DNA of 32,559 nt from Amycolatopsis anabasis (GCF_009765355.1 NZ_VTHK01000085.1:1-32559), one strand, 5' to 3'; positions 22,289-31,153 are shown, numbered from the stretch's first letter. The notes: generated by a model not told the origin, from the letters alone. Numbers and translations are program-made.

Positions 22289-23746
22289 ATGAGCTCTTCC
22301 GCGCAACTGTCCACCTCTTCGACCCGGTGGGACGCACGCCTGTGGGGCGTCCTGCTCACCGTGTCCACCGTCGTCGGACTCGACGCACTCGACGTCTCCA
22401 TGGTCGGCGTCGCCCTTCCGTCCATCCGGGCCGACCTCGGCCTGTCCACCAGTGCATTGCAATGGGTTGTCAGCGGCTACGTGCTCGGCTACGGGGGACT
22501 CCTGCTGCTCGGCGGGCGCACCGCCGACCTGCTCGGCCGGCGCCGGGTGTTCCTCGTCGCCGTGGCCGTCTTCGCGCTCGCTTCGCTGCTCGGCGGCCTC
22601 GTCGACAACGGCGCGCTGCTGATCGCCAGCCGGTTCATCAAGGGCCTCGCCGCGGCGTTCACCGCACCGGCGGCGCTGTCCATCATCACCACGACGTTCC
22701 ACGAAGGTCCCGCGCGCAACCGCGCGATCAGCATCTTCGCGGTGTTCGGCGCCAGCGGGTACTCGGCCGGGCTGGTCTTCTCCGGGCTGCTGACCGAGGT
22801 CGGCTGGCGGTGGACGTTCCTGCTCCCGGTGCCGATCGCGCTCGCCGCGCTGGCGTTCGCGGTCAAACTGCTCCCGACCTACGAACGGGACCGCTCCGGC
22901 GCCGGTTACGACTTCCCCGGCGCGATCACCGGGGCCGCGGGTTCGCTGCTGCTGGTGTTCGCCGTGGTCGAGGCCCCCGAGGTCGGCTGGGCCGCCCCGC
23001 GCACGTTGATCTCCTTCGCCGTCGCGGCCGCCCTGCTCGTCACGTTCGTGTTCATCGAGAAGCGCAGCAGCCACCCGCTGCTCCGGCTCGGCATCCTGCG
23101 CTCGGGGCCGCTGGCCCGGGCCAACCTCGGCGGGGTGCTGTTCTTCGGCGCCTACATCGGTTTCCAGTTCGTGGTGATGCTGTACCTGCAGTCGGTGCTC
23201 GGCTGGTCCGCGCTGGAGACCGCGCTCGGGTTCCTGCCCGCGGCGCTGATCGTGGCCTTCGGGTCGCCGCGGATCGAGCCGCTGATCGACCGGGTCGGCA
23301 CCCCGCGGACCATCCTCGCCGGGGTCGTCGCGCACGTCATCGCGTACGCGTTGTTCCTCGGGGTCGACGAGCACTCCGGGTATGCCGCTTCGGTGCTGCC
23401 CAGCATGATCCTGCTCGGCATCGGCTTCACGCTGGCGTTCTCCTCGCTCAACATCCAGGCGACCGCCGGGATCGGCGACGACGAGCAGGGCCTCGCCGGT
23501 GGGCTGCTGAACACCTCGGTGCAGGTCGGCGGCGCGATCGGCCTCGCCGTGGTGACCGCGGTGCTCACCGCCAACGGCGGCAGCGAAGCCTCCCCGGCCG
23601 CGTTGCTCAGCGGGCTCACCCCGGCGTTGAGCGTGGTCACCGGAATCGCCGTGCTCGGCCTGCTGGTCGCGCTGACCGGAGTCATCCGGCGGCGGCGAAG
23701 CGAAGCCCCGGCGGCCGAACCGGAGTTCGCGCTCGCGGCCGAGTAG
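22289..23746 (+). CDS. MFS drug exporter, DHA2 (14-TM) family
   Basis: A 485-residue, 14-helix proton-driven exporter. Motif D1 LDVSMVGVALP (34-44), QWVVSGYVLGYGGLLLLGGR, and motif A GGRTADLLGRRR (75-86) are typical of the EmrB/QacA group; motif C-like GASGYSAGLVFSGLL follows. No SD precedes the ATG; the -10 TAGTGT ends seven nt upstream, so the message is likely leaderless. It is controlled by the divergent MarR regulator. It lies close to the seven-gene operon and could export its product, but separate regulation makes this only a possibility. A strong terminator follows. Confidence 0.88.
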   Translation: MSSSAQLSTSSTRWDARLWGVLLTVSTVVGLDALDVSMVGVALPSIRADLGLSTSALQWVVSGYVLGYGGLLLLGGRTADLLGRRRVFLVAVAVFALASLLGGLVDNGALLIASRFIKGLAAAFTAPAALSIITTTFHEGPARNRAISIFAVFGASGYSAGLVFSGLLTEVGWRWTFLLPVPIALAALAFAVKLLPTYERDRSGAGYDFPGAITGAAGSLLLVFAVVEAPEVGWAAPRTLISFAVAAALLVTFVFIEKRSSHPLLRLGILRSGPLARANLGGVLFFGAYIGFQFVVMLYLQSVLGWSALETALGFLPAALIVAFGSPRIEPLIDRVGTPRTILAGVVAHVIAYALFLGVDEHSGYAASVLPSMILLGIGFTLAFSSLNIQATAGIGDDEQGLAGGLLNTSVQVGGAIGLAVVTAVLTANGGSEASPAALLSGLTPALSVVTGIAVLGLLVALTGVIRRRRSEAPAAEPEFALAAE

Positions 23747-23759
23747 ATCGTTTCCTCGC

Positions 23760-23799
23760 GGCGGCCCGTCACCCTTCGGCGAAGTGGTGGCGGGCCGCC
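23760..23799 (+). terminator. Strong multi-segment hairpin after the DHA2 exporter gene
   Basis: GGCGGCCCG (23760-23768) pairs with CGGGCCGCC (23791-23799). Inside, CACC (23770-23773) pairs with GGTG (23786-23789) and CTTC with GAAG around a GGC loop. The ~17-bp stem begins 13 bp after the stop codon and is followed by a short T-containing stretch. Confidence 0.78.
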
Positions 23800-23826
23800 T
23801 TCGGTGATCTTCGTTAGCATGGCGCC

Positions 23827-24597
23827 GTGGCTGAACCCGTACCCCCGAGCGCCCCGGCAGACGAACCGGAACCCGGCGAAGCAGACGAGAAACCGCGGCG
23901 GCGGAAGCAGCGTTCGTTCTGGGTGGAACTGCCCATCCTGCTGGTCATCGCGCTGGTGCTGGCGTTCGTGTTCCAGCAGTTCGTCGGGCGGGTGTACATG
24001 ATCCCGTCGGGGTCGATGGAGACCACGCTGCACGGCTGCCCGGGGTGTTACGGCGACAAGGTCTTCGTCGACAAGATGGTCTACGGGTTCACCGATCCCA
24101 CGCCGGGCGATGTCGTGGTGTTCAAGGGCCCGGAGCCCTGGGTCGAGAACGAGGCGGCGCCGCAGGAGTCCGGCAACGCGGTGGTGCGGTTCTTCCAGAG
24201 CATCGGTTCGGTGTTCGGGCTGGCGCCGCCGGACGAGCGCGACTTCGTCAAGCGGATCATCGCGACCGGTGGCCAGACCGTGCAGTGCTGCGACGCGCAG
24301 AACCGCGTGGTGGTCGACGGCAAGGCGCTCGACGAGCCCTACATCCACTGGGAAGAGGGCACCGAGCACAAGCAGGAAAGCTTCGCCCCGGTCAAGGTGC
24401 CCGCGGGCGCGGTCTGGGTGATGGGCGACAACCGCAACAACTCCAAGGATTCCCGTTACCAGGGCCACGGCGGGGTCCGGGGGACCGTCCCGGTGGACAA
24501 CATCATCGGCAAGGCCCGGATCATCGTCCTCCCGCCGAGCCGGTGGGGCGGCGTGAGCGACCACAATCCGCAAGCCGCCGCACAACCGGTGCGATAG
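23827..24597 (+). CDS. lepB: Signal peptidase I
   Basis: A 256-residue type I signal peptidase. An acidic then basic N-terminus precedes one membrane anchor (about residues 33-53). The catalytic Ser63 lies in MIPSGSMETTL, the general-base Lys142 in DFVKRIIATGG, and box E in GDNRNNSKDSRYQGHG. It cleaves Sec signal peptides outside the membrane, so it would process the exported proteins encoded here. The extra cysteines (GCPGCYGD, QCCD) look like the actinobacterial subtype. The start is a GTG; TAGCAT (23815-23820) ends six nt before it with no SD, suggesting a leaderless message. No rnhB/rplS neighbours are present, so this may be a secondary paralogue. Confidence 0.92.
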   Translation: MAEPVPPSAPADEPEPGEADEKPRRRKQRSFWVELPILLVIALVLAFVFQQFVGRVYMIPSGSMETTLHGCPGCYGDKVFVDKMVYGFTDPTPGDVVVFKGPEPWVENEAAPQESGNAVVRFFQSIGSVFGLAPPDERDFVKRIIATGGQTVQCCDAQNRVVVDGKALDEPYIHWEEGTEHKQESFAPVKVPAGAVWVMGDNRNNSKDSRYQGHGGVRGTVPVDNIIGKARIIVLPPSRWGGVSDHNPQAAAQPVR

Positions 24598-24631
24598 GGT
24601 TCCGCTGGAAACTCACGGGCTGGGGGAGTAG

Positions 24632-25489
24632 ATGACCGAGAGCACCGCACCGCGCGTCGATCCGTCCAATGTGGAGCAGCTGCGGGCCTGGGACGGCGAT
24701 CAGGGCGCCTACTGGGCGGCCCGCGCCGATCGTTTCGAGGAAGGGGTCGCCGCCTACCACCAGCACTTCTTCGCCGCGGCGGCGATCGGGGAAACCGCGA
24801 CGGTGCTGGACATCGGATGCGGCAGCGGGCGGACGACACGCGATGCCGCGCGGCGCGCCGCGGCCGGGTCGGCGCTCGGCGTGGATCTGTCCTCGCCCAT
24901 GATCGAACTCGCCCGGCGGCGCGCGGAACTGGAAGGCGTGCCGAACGCGACGTTCGAGCAGGCCGACGCCCAGGTCCACCCGTTCCCCGAACGGGGTTTC
25001 GACCTCGTGATCAGCCGGCACGGGGTGATGTTCTTCGGCGACGCCCCGGCCGCGTTCGCGAACCTGGCGCGCGCCCTGCGCCCCGGCGGGCGCCTGGTCC
25101 TGCTGGCGTGGCAGCCGGTCGCGCGCAACGAATGGATGAGCGCCTTCCGCACCGCCCTGGCGGCCGGTCGTGACCTGCCCTTGCCGTCACCGGACGCACC
25201 GGGGCCGGTGTCGCTGAGCGACCCCGGCCGGGTGCGGGAGCTGTTGACCTCGGCCGGGTTCGCCGACGTGCGGTTGCGCGGCCTGAACGAGCCGATGTAC
25301 TTCGGCCGCGACGTGGAAGACGCCTGCGAGTTCATCTCCGGCCAGCTCGCCGGGATGATCGCCGACGTCGACGACGCCACCCGGGCCCGCGCGCTCGACA
25401 ACCTGCGGGCGACCATGGTCGAACACCAGACCGACCGGGGCATCCTGTACGACTCGGCGGCCTGGCTCGTCGAGGCCCGCCGCGACTGA
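24632..25489 (+). CDS. Class I SAM-dependent methyltransferase
   Basis: A 285-residue methyltransferase: motif I VLDIGCGSGRTTRDAA (about residues 57-72), acidic post-I LGVDLSSPMIELARRR, motif II FDLVISRHGVMFFGD and post-III LRPGGRLVLLAWQPV. The arrangement fits UbiE/methyltransf_11-like small-molecule methyltransferases; the substrate is unknown. GGGGGAG lies at the right distance before the ATG. It starts 34 bp after lepB and may be cotranscribed with it. Its 3' end faces the NB-ARC gene across 12 bp. It is not closely similar to the other methyltransferase at 2919-3803. Confidence 0.85.
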   Translation: MTESTAPRVDPSNVEQLRAWDGDQGAYWAARADRFEEGVAAYHQHFFAAAAIGETATVLDIGCGSGRTTRDAARRAAAGSALGVDLSSPMIELARRRAELEGVPNATFEQADAQVHPFPERGFDLVISRHGVMFFGDAPAAFANLARALRPGGRLVLLAWQPVARNEWMSAFRTALAAGRDLPLPSPDAPGPVSLSDPGRVRELLTSAGFADVRLRGLNEPMYFGRDVEDACEFISGQLAGMIADVDDATRARALDNLRATMVEHQTDRGILYDSAAWLVEARRD

Positions 25490-25501
25490 CGGGTCGCGGT
25501 C

Positions 25502-27694
25502 CTACCGGCGATGCCTGGCCAGTGCGTGGAGCGCGGCCAGTTCCTGCCGGATGCGCTCGGCCTCGGTCGGGCGGTGTTGCGTGTGGAACTGGTCGAGTGC
25601 TTGCCGCCAGAACTTCCGGGCGTCGGCGCGCAGTCCGAGGGCGGCGTACGCCTTGCCGAGGCGGCCGAGGGTGTCCGCTTCGCCGAAGCTGTCGCCGACA
25701 TCGCGGCGCAGCGCGAGGGCTTGGTGGAAGTAGACCACCGCGACGGTGTGCTGCCCGGTGTGCTGGGCGAGATAGCCCAGACTGTCCAGGGCGGCGGCTT
25801 CGCCGACCGCGTCGTGGTGCCGTCGAAACAGGGCGAGCGCCGACTCGCAGGAAGTGCGTGCCTCGTGCGGGCGCCCGAGACGGGTTTGCAGGAAACCCAT
25901 TGCGTTGAGCGCGTCGGCTTCCAAGACCGGATCGTGGAGACGCTCGCGGTACACGCGCAAGCCATGGGAAATCTCGGCCAATGCCTGGCCATCGTCCCAG
26001 CTCGGACCGCACGGCGGATGGCCGTATGCCTGCTGAACGCCGTCCGGCTCGGCGGGGGCGGAAGAATGGTCGATGCCCTTGTCGATCCGATCGGTGAGGG
26101 AATTGGCGTGCCGCAGATGGTCGTACGCATCCCGCTGCATGCCTGCCCGGGTGCAGGCATGGGCGAGGAAGCGGTGGGCCCAACCGCAGGCGGGCGGATC
26201 GATCATCTGGTAGGCCGCGTCGAGACCTGCCCGCCAGACGGCGACATCGTCGTGGAGATGGCCGCGCCGCCGGTGGAAAGAGCTGAGTGCCCACGCGAGT
26301 TCCCACACGCACTTGTGCCAGCGCTGTCGCGCCGCCAGGTGTTGCGCGGCGAGCAGGCACGCGTGCTCGGCGTCGAACCACGCCAGCGCGCAGGTCTCGC
26401 TGTCCAGGCGACTCGGGACGCAACCGCGGGACGGCTTCTCGACGTTGAGGGATTTGCGAATCGGATAGAGCGCACGTTCGCCGAGGTAGGCGGTGTGGCG
26501 GTAGAAGTCGACGAGCCGCCTGAGCGCCGCGCTCCGGGCTTCCGCGGGCGTGTCGCGGGTGGACTGTTCGGAAGCGTACAGGCGAACGAGGTCATGCATC
26601 CGGTAGCGGCCCGGCAGGTGCTGCGTCACCAGGTAAGCGAGTTCCAGGTCCCGCAGGACGGCGCGGGCACGAAGGGCGGGCAGGTCCGTGAGAGACACGA
26701 CGGCGGCGAGGCTGATGTCCGGGCCCGGCGCGAGCCCCAGCAGGCCGAACACGGCGGCTGCCTCGGCATTCAGATAACGGTAGGAACACGACAGGACCGT
26801 CCGCAGGTTCGCCTGCGCGTCGCCGGCGCTCAGGGCGTCCAGCCGGGCGGAGCAATCCCGCAGTTCGTCGGCGAAAACGGTGAGCGGGAATTCCGGCTGG
26901 GCCGAGACGCGGGCCGCCACGATGCGCAGTGCCAGCGGCAAGCCCGCACAATAACCGAGTATTTCCGCCATGGCGTCAGGTTCCGCGCTGATTCGGACGT
27001 TATCGACATAACGGGCGAGCAATTTCCGGCCGTCGGCTTTGTCCAGGACGTTCAGGTCCAGTCGGAACGCGTCGTGTGCGGTGACCAGACTCGTGAGCTG
27101 GTTGCGGCTGGTGACGAGCACCGTGCACGAAGAACTCCCCGGCAGCAGGGGGATGACGTGGTCGCTGTCGCGTGCGTTGTCCAGGACGATCAGCATTCGC
27201 TTACCGGCCACCAGGCTTCGGTACAACGCGGCCTGGGCGTCCGGGTCGACTGGCGTCGCCGCTGGGCCGACGCCGAAAGCGTCGAGGAACCCGCGGATGG
27301 CGACGGTGGGGCACATCGGCTTGCCCGACGCGCCGAAACCGCGGAGGTTCACGTACAGTTGCCCGTCCGCGAACCGGTCCTTGTTCTGATGTGCCCAGTG
27401 CAGCGCGAGCCAGGTCTTTCCGATTCCGCCGCTGCCGCCGATCGCCGAGATCACCACCGTACCGCTCGGTCGGTTTCCACTGTCGAGCGCGGCCGTGAGG
27501 TCGGTGAGTTCGCGCGCGCGTCCGGTGAACAGTTTGGGCGCCGAAGGCAATTGTTGTGGCACACCCCTGGAGCGCGATCCGGTGTAGACATGCACGCCGC
27601 CGGCGATCGAGTTCGCCTGCACGAGCGACCCCTCCACCGGGCCGCTCACGTCATTTCTGCTCAGCGGACCATCATGATCCAATTCACCGGACAT
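25502..27694 (-). CDS. NLR-like NB-ARC/TPR STAND protein with N-terminal RHIM-like motif
   Basis: A 730-residue STAND ATPase. Residues 14-37 (NDVSGPVEGSLVQANSIAGG, then VHVY) resemble the amyloid (RHIM-related) motif found at the N-terminus of actinobacterial NLR proteins. The NB-ARC domain follows: Walker A GGSGGIGKT (86-94), Walker B MLIVLDNARD, GLPLAL and the MHD motif RMHDLVRLYA. The C-terminal ~250 residues are TPR-like helices (EADALNAMGFLQTRLGRPHE, AAALDSLGYLAQHTG, EADTLGRLGKAYAALGLRAD). No DNA-binding or BTAD domain is present, unlike AfsR/SARP regulators. TAAACT (27706-27701, minus strand) ends six nt before the ATG, with no SD. A signalling or defence switch is inferred; no partner is obvious. 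Confidence 0.85.
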   Translation of the reverse strand: MSGELDHDGPLSRNDVSGPVEGSLVQANSIAGGVHVYTGSRSRGVPQQLPSAPKLFTGRARELTDLTAALDSGNRPSGTVVISAIGGSGGIGKTWLALHWAHQNKDRFADGQLYVNLRGFGASGKPMCPTVAIRGFLDAFGVGPAATPVDPDAQAALYRSLVAGKRMLIVLDNARDSDHVIPLLPGSSSCTVLVTSRNQLTSLVTAHDAFRLDLNVLDKADGRKLLARYVDNVRISAEPDAMAEILGYCAGLPLALRIVAARVSAQPEFPLTVFADELRDCSARLDALSAGDAQANLRTVLSCSYRYLNAEAAAVFGLLGLAPGPDISLAAVVSLTDLPALRARAVLRDLELAYLVTQHLPGRYRMHDLVRLYASEQSTRDTPAEARSAALRRLVDFYRHTAYLGERALYPIRKSLNVEKPSRGCVPSRLDSETCALAWFDAEHACLLAAQHLAARQRWHKCVWELAWALSSFHRRRGHLHDDVAVWRAGLDAAYQMIDPPACGWAHRFLAHACTRAGMQRDAYDHLRHANSLTDRIDKGIDHSSAPAEPDGVQQAYGHPPCGPSWDDGQALAEISHGLRVYRERLHDPVLEADALNAMGFLQTRLGRPHEARTSCESALALFRRHHDAVGEAAALDSLGYLAQHTGQHTVAVVYFHQALALRRDVGDSFGEADTLGRLGKAYAALGLRADARKFWRQALDQFHTQHRPTEAERIRQELAALHALARHRR

Positions 27695-27875
27695 GCGTGG
27701 AGTTTACCCAGTCCGCGGAAAGCGGTTGGCATCCGTCAATTTGACTGCCGCAACTAAACAAGCGCGGTTAGTTATTGCGTGGTAACTACTCGCGAATAAA
27801 ATCGGCTTTCGTGTATTCAATTCATATTCAAGCGGTTTGTACGCCGCTTGTATCCGGGCCGGTCATGCTGGCCGC
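27695..27875. promoter_or_regulatory. AT-rich divergent promoter region, NLR / M15-like gene
   Basis: This 181-bp region is clearly AT-richer than its surroundings. It carries the NLR -10 box TAAACT (27706-27701, minus strand) and a TAGTTA-N8-TAACTA inverted repeat (27769-27774, 27783-27788). The plus-strand start at 27876 lacks an SD; CATGCT (27864-27869), six nt upstream, is a weak -10. Confidence 0.45.
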
Positions 27876-28724
27876 ATGACTGTTCGGAAGATTGTCCAGG
27901 GTGCACTCGCCGCGGTGGCGATCATGGGTTTCGCCGTGGCCGCACCGGCACAGGCCGCTCAGGACACGGCCACCGCGGCGCTGCCCGCGGCGAACATGGA
28001 AGCCGTGCTCAAGGCGGCGCAGATCGACCCGCGCCGGGCCGACAGCGCGTTGACCCCGGGTAGTAAGGACAGCGTGCTGCTGGTGGAGGAGGCGTTGGCC
28101 GCCAAGGGACTGCTGGCGAGCCAGTACGTGGACGGCCATTTCGGCACCTCGACCATCTCCGCGTATTCGGCGTACCAGAAGTCGTTGGGGTACACCGGGA
28201 TCGACGCCTCCGGGTTGCCGGGGAAGACCTCGCTGGAGAAGCTGGGCAGCGGCCGGTTCACCGTGAGCAACGTGGTCACCGCGGGCAGCCGGGTGACCTA
28301 CCACGGGAAACTGATGAACACCCGCACCAAGGCGATGCTGGTGGCGGCGGAGGGGTTGCTGGGCCGCCAGTTGGGGATCACCCAGGGCTCCTACAACCCC
28401 GGCGGGGTCGGCGGATCGGCCGGAACCCACGACGGCGGCGGCGCGCTGGACATCTCGGTCGAGGGCATGAGTTCGGAGACCCGGACCAACGTCGCCCGGA
28501 ACCTGCGCAAGGTGGGCTTCGCGGCCTGGGTGCGCACCCCGGCCCAGGGCGACTGGGGCTACCACATCCACGCGATCGCCCTGTCCGATCCCGACCAGTC
28601 GGGCGGGGCGCAGCACCAGTCCGGCGACTACTACCTCGGCTTCAACGGGCTGGCCAACCGGGCGCCCGACGACGGTCCGGCGGTCACGCCGAAACTGACC
28701 TGGGAGGAGTACCAGCGCGGTTAG
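27876..28724 (+). CDS. Exported peptidoglycan-binding / M15-like peptidase
   Basis: A 282-residue exported protein. MTVRKIVQGALAAVAIMGFA then VAAPAQA is a signal peptide with AXA cleavage near residue 27. A peptidoglycan-binding-like domain follows (about 45-130: VLLVEEALAAKGL, VDGHFGTSTISAYSAYQKSL). The C-terminal domain has GTHDGGGALDISV and WGYHIHAI, the H...D...H zinc arrangement of M15/D-Ala-D-Ala peptidases. It should act on cell-wall peptides outside the membrane. I chose the ATG at 27876 over the upstream 27837 start because the signal peptide begins there. The last 41 bp overlap the convergent FprB-like gene. A role in wall turnover is inferred. Confidence 0.83.
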   Translation: MTVRKIVQGALAAVAIMGFAVAAPAQAAQDTATAALPAANMEAVLKAAQIDPRRADSALTPGSKDSVLLVEEALAAKGLLASQYVDGHFGTSTISAYSAYQKSLGYTGIDASGLPGKTSLEKLGSGRFTVSNVVTAGSRVTYHGKLMNTRTKAMLVAAEGLLGRQLGITQGSYNPGGVGGSAGTHDGGGALDISVEGMSSETRTNVARNLRKVGFAAWVRTPAQGDWGYHIHAIALSDPDQSGGAQHQSGDYYLGFNGLANRAPDDGPAVTPKLTWEEYQRG

Positions 28725-30195
28725 CGGTGCGCCCGCGGAGCAGGCGGGCGAACTCCTTCGCACCGCGGGCGGGAGCGGGCAGCCGTCCCGCCGCGGCGTC
28801 ACCGAGCAAGGCGTCGACGGTTTCCTCCGCACAGGTGCGGTTGGCGCCGATGCCGCCGGTGGCGCCGCGTTTGGCCCAGCCCACCACGTAGGTTCCGCGC
28901 TCCACCCGGCCACCGCTGTTCGGGATGACGCCGGTGTCCGGATCGAACGGCAGCCCCGGCACCGGAACGCCCCGGGAGCCGATGGAGCGGACCAGGAGCC
29001 CGGTGCGGATGTCCCGCGTTCCGTGCACGTCGTCGCCGACGCGGACCGCGCGCACGTGCTGGTCGCCGAGGGCCTCGGTCGGCGCGGATCCGAACCGGAG
29101 CACCAGACGCTTGCCTTCGGCGGGCGGGAAGGTCCAGTCCACCGGCTCGACCGGAAGCCCGTGCAGCAGCCCGGCGACCGAGCCGGGTGCGGCGGCCGCG
29201 ATGTCACCTGCCACGCCGCCGTGCTCGTCCACCACGATCCGCGCCCCGCGAAGGCGCCGCAGGGCGAGGAATTCCGGCCGCGTGTAGGCCGCCTGCTCGG
29301 GCCCCCTGCGCCCGAGCAGCACGACCTCGCGGACCTTGCTGCCGCGCAAGGCCGCGAGCGCGTGGTCGGCGATGCCGGTTTTCGCCAGTTCGTCCGGATC
29401 GGTGAGCAGCATCCGTGCGACATCGAGGGCGACGTTCCCGTTGCCGACCACGACGGCGCGTTCGGCGGACAGGTCGATAGCCCCGGCCGGGATGTCCGGC
29501 CGCCCGTTGCACCAGCCCACGAACGTGGTCGCGGGGATGCTGCCGGGCAGCTCCTCGCCGGGGACCCCCAGCGAGCGGCTGCCCGCGGCGCCGACGGCGT
29601 AGACCACCGCGTGGTGGTGCGCGGCGAGTTCGGCATGGCTGATGTCCCGGCCGACTTCGACGCCCAGGTGCATCCGCACCCTCGGGTGCCGGTAACCGAC
29701 CGCGAAACTGTCCCCGATCCGCTTCGTGGACGGATGGTCCGGGGCGACCCCGTACCGGATCAGGCCACCCGGCACCGGTGACCGGTCGAGCAGGGTGATC
29801 TCGGCGTCGGTGGACCGCAGCAAGGACTGCACGGTGTAGCCCGCGGCCGGGCCGGTGCCCACGACCGCCACCCTCGGCGCCGCCACCGGTTCGGGCAGGG
29901 AGCGGGGAAACCGCGGCGCAGCCCACGCGTTGTCCGCCGGATGGGCTTCGAAGTGCTGCCGGTTGAGCTCGGTGAACACCGAGTCCGAACCGGACAGCCG
30001 GTCGACCGGGAAAACCGCGTCCACCGGGCACGCGTCCGCGCAGGCGCCGCAGTCGATGCAGGTCTGCGGATCGATGAAGAGCATGTCGGTGGTGCCGAAC
30101 TCGGGCTCGTCCGGGGTCGGATGGATGCAGTTGACCGGGCACACCGACACGCAGGAGGCGTCGTTGCAGCAGGTCTGGGTGATCGCGTAGGCCAT
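28684..30195 (-). CDS. Ferredoxin-ferredoxin:NADP+ reductase fusion (FprB-like)
   Basis: A 503-residue fusion. Residues 1-~75 are a 7Fe/8Fe-type ferredoxin: CCNDASCVSVCPVNCIHP and CIDCGACADACPVDAVFP. The rest is an adrenodoxin-reductase-like FNR: FAD site VAVVGTGPAAGYTVQSLL (~110), LDRSPVPGGLIRYGVAPDHP, NADP site VVVGNGNVALDVARMLL, and GWAKRGATGGIGANRTCA near the C-terminus. It passes electrons from NADPH to an iron protein. It starts 9 bp after the AurF-like gene in the same operon, making that diiron enzyme the likely partner. The C-terminal codons overlap the convergent M15-like gene by 41 bp. It is somewhat shorter than mycobacterial FprB. Confidence 0.9.
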   Translation of the reverse strand: MAYAITQTCCNDASCVSVCPVNCIHPTPDEPEFGTTDMLFIDPQTCIDCGACADACPVDAVFPVDRLSGSDSVFTELNRQHFEAHPADNAWAAPRFPRSLPEPVAAPRVAVVGTGPAAGYTVQSLLRSTDAEITLLDRSPVPGGLIRYGVAPDHPSTKRIGDSFAVGYRHPRVRMHLGVEVGRDISHAELAAHHHAVVYAVGAAGSRSLGVPGEELPGSIPATTFVGWCNGRPDIPAGAIDLSAERAVVVGNGNVALDVARMLLTDPDELAKTGIADHALAALRGSKVREVVLLGRRGPEQAAYTRPEFLALRRLRGARIVVDEHGGVAGDIAAAAPGSVAGLLHGLPVEPVDWTFPPAEGKRLVLRFGSAPTEALGDQHVRAVRVGDDVHGTRDIRTGLLVRSIGSRGVPVPGLPFDPDTGVIPNSGGRVERGTYVVGWAKRGATGGIGANRTCAEETVDALLGDAAAGRLPAPARGAKEFARLLRGRTANRAGTPPRSVSA

Positions 30196-30204
30196 TGTGG
30201 ACGG

Positions 30205-31116
30205 TCAGATCATGTGCACGCGCTGGTACAGCGCGACCGCGGGACGGTTGAGCAACCCGGCCTCGGAGAGGAACTCCATCAGGCCGGCGCACGCGTTGCG
30301 CATCATCGACTTGCGGTGCTGGTTGCTCGCGGCGGCGGCGACCGCGCGCCGGGTGTCCAGGCCGGCGGCCCGGTAGACGCCCGGGTTGACCAGGCTCCGC
30401 ACGATGACGTACGCGACCGCGGCGATGGTCGTGGCGCTGGTCCGGCGGCGGAACGGGCTGATGCCCTCCATGTGTTCCCGGATCTCCTGCCGGGCGAACT
30501 TCATGTGCCGCGACTCCTCGACCACGTGGATCTTGGAGCTGGTGCGCACGATGTCGAGCACGTTCTCGCCGCGCATCCAGTCGCGCTGCATGACGTCGAG
30601 GACTTCCTCGGCGACCAGCGTGCCGCCGTAGGCCACCTCGCCGCCCGCGGTGGACTTGAACACGCGCGCCAGTTCGACCACGACCTTGTGCGGGAAGTAG
30701 GCGGGCACGCCGAGCTTCTCGCAGGTGCGCGCGAACATGATCGAGTGCCGGCACTCGTCGGCGATCTCGGTGAGCGCGAACTGGAACTCCGCGTTCGCGG
30801 GGTCGTGCACGTATTGATCGCGCAGGATCATCTGCTGCAGGATCATCTCGAACCAGATGCCGGTGCTCATGATCGAGCACACCTCGTGCCTGGTCAGCGT
30901 GACGCGCTGCGCCTCGGACATCTCGTCCCACAGCGGCGTGCCGTACAGCGTGCTCCACTCCGGGTTCAGGCCGTACTTGTCCTCGGGCAGCGGGGCGTCC
31001 CAGTCGATCTCGGTGGCCGGGTCGTAGGACAGGGTGGCCGAGGAGTCCAGCAGGCGCCGGGAAACGTCCTGCTCCGGGGCGGTCCGCTGGGTGCTCCTCG
31101 CGGCGGCACTGGTCAT
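30205..31116 (-). CDS. AurF-like diiron oxygenase
   Basis: A 303-residue helical diiron protein of the AurF (p-aminobenzoate N-oxygenase) family. Two ExxRH-type metal motifs are present: EIADECRHSIMFARTCEKLG and HVVEESRHMKFARQEIREH, plus further Glu/His in EVCSIMSTGIWFEM and EEVLDVMQ. AurF oxidises arylamines to nitro compounds; most actinobacterial members have unknown substrates. I chose the ATG at 31116 (MTSAAARSTQ) because GAGGAG (31131-31126, minus strand) is 9 nt away, whereas it abuts 31125. The operon with the ferredoxin/FNR fusion gives it a built-in electron supply. A divergent TetR gene probably controls it. Confidence 0.87.
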   Translation of the reverse strand: MTSAAARSTQRTAPEQDVSRRLLDSSATLSYDPATEIDWDAPLPEDKYGLNPEWSTLYGTPLWDEMSEAQRVTLTRHEVCSIMSTGIWFEMILQQMILRDQYVHDPANAEFQFALTEIADECRHSIMFARTCEKLGVPAYFPHKVVVELARVFKSTAGGEVAYGGTLVAEEVLDVMQRDWMRGENVLDIVRTSSKIHVVEESRHMKFARQEIREHMEGISPFRRRTSATTIAAVAYVIVRSLVNPGVYRAAGLDTRRAVAAAASNQHRKSMMRNACAGLMEFLSEAGLLNRPAVALYQRVHMI

Positions 31117-31153
31117 GATCCGCATCTCCTCACGTTAAGCCGGACTCTCGGTA

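Noticed and set aside
25502..27694. SARP/AfsR pathway activator
   Set aside because: No N-terminal OmpR-type DNA-binding or BTAD domain; the protein goes from a short motif directly to NB-ARC.
25511..27757. 748-codon plus-strand ORF antisense to the NB-ARC gene
   Set aside because: The minus-strand frame has Walker A/B, GLPL and MHD motifs; the antisense product has no recognisable domain or hydrophobic pattern.
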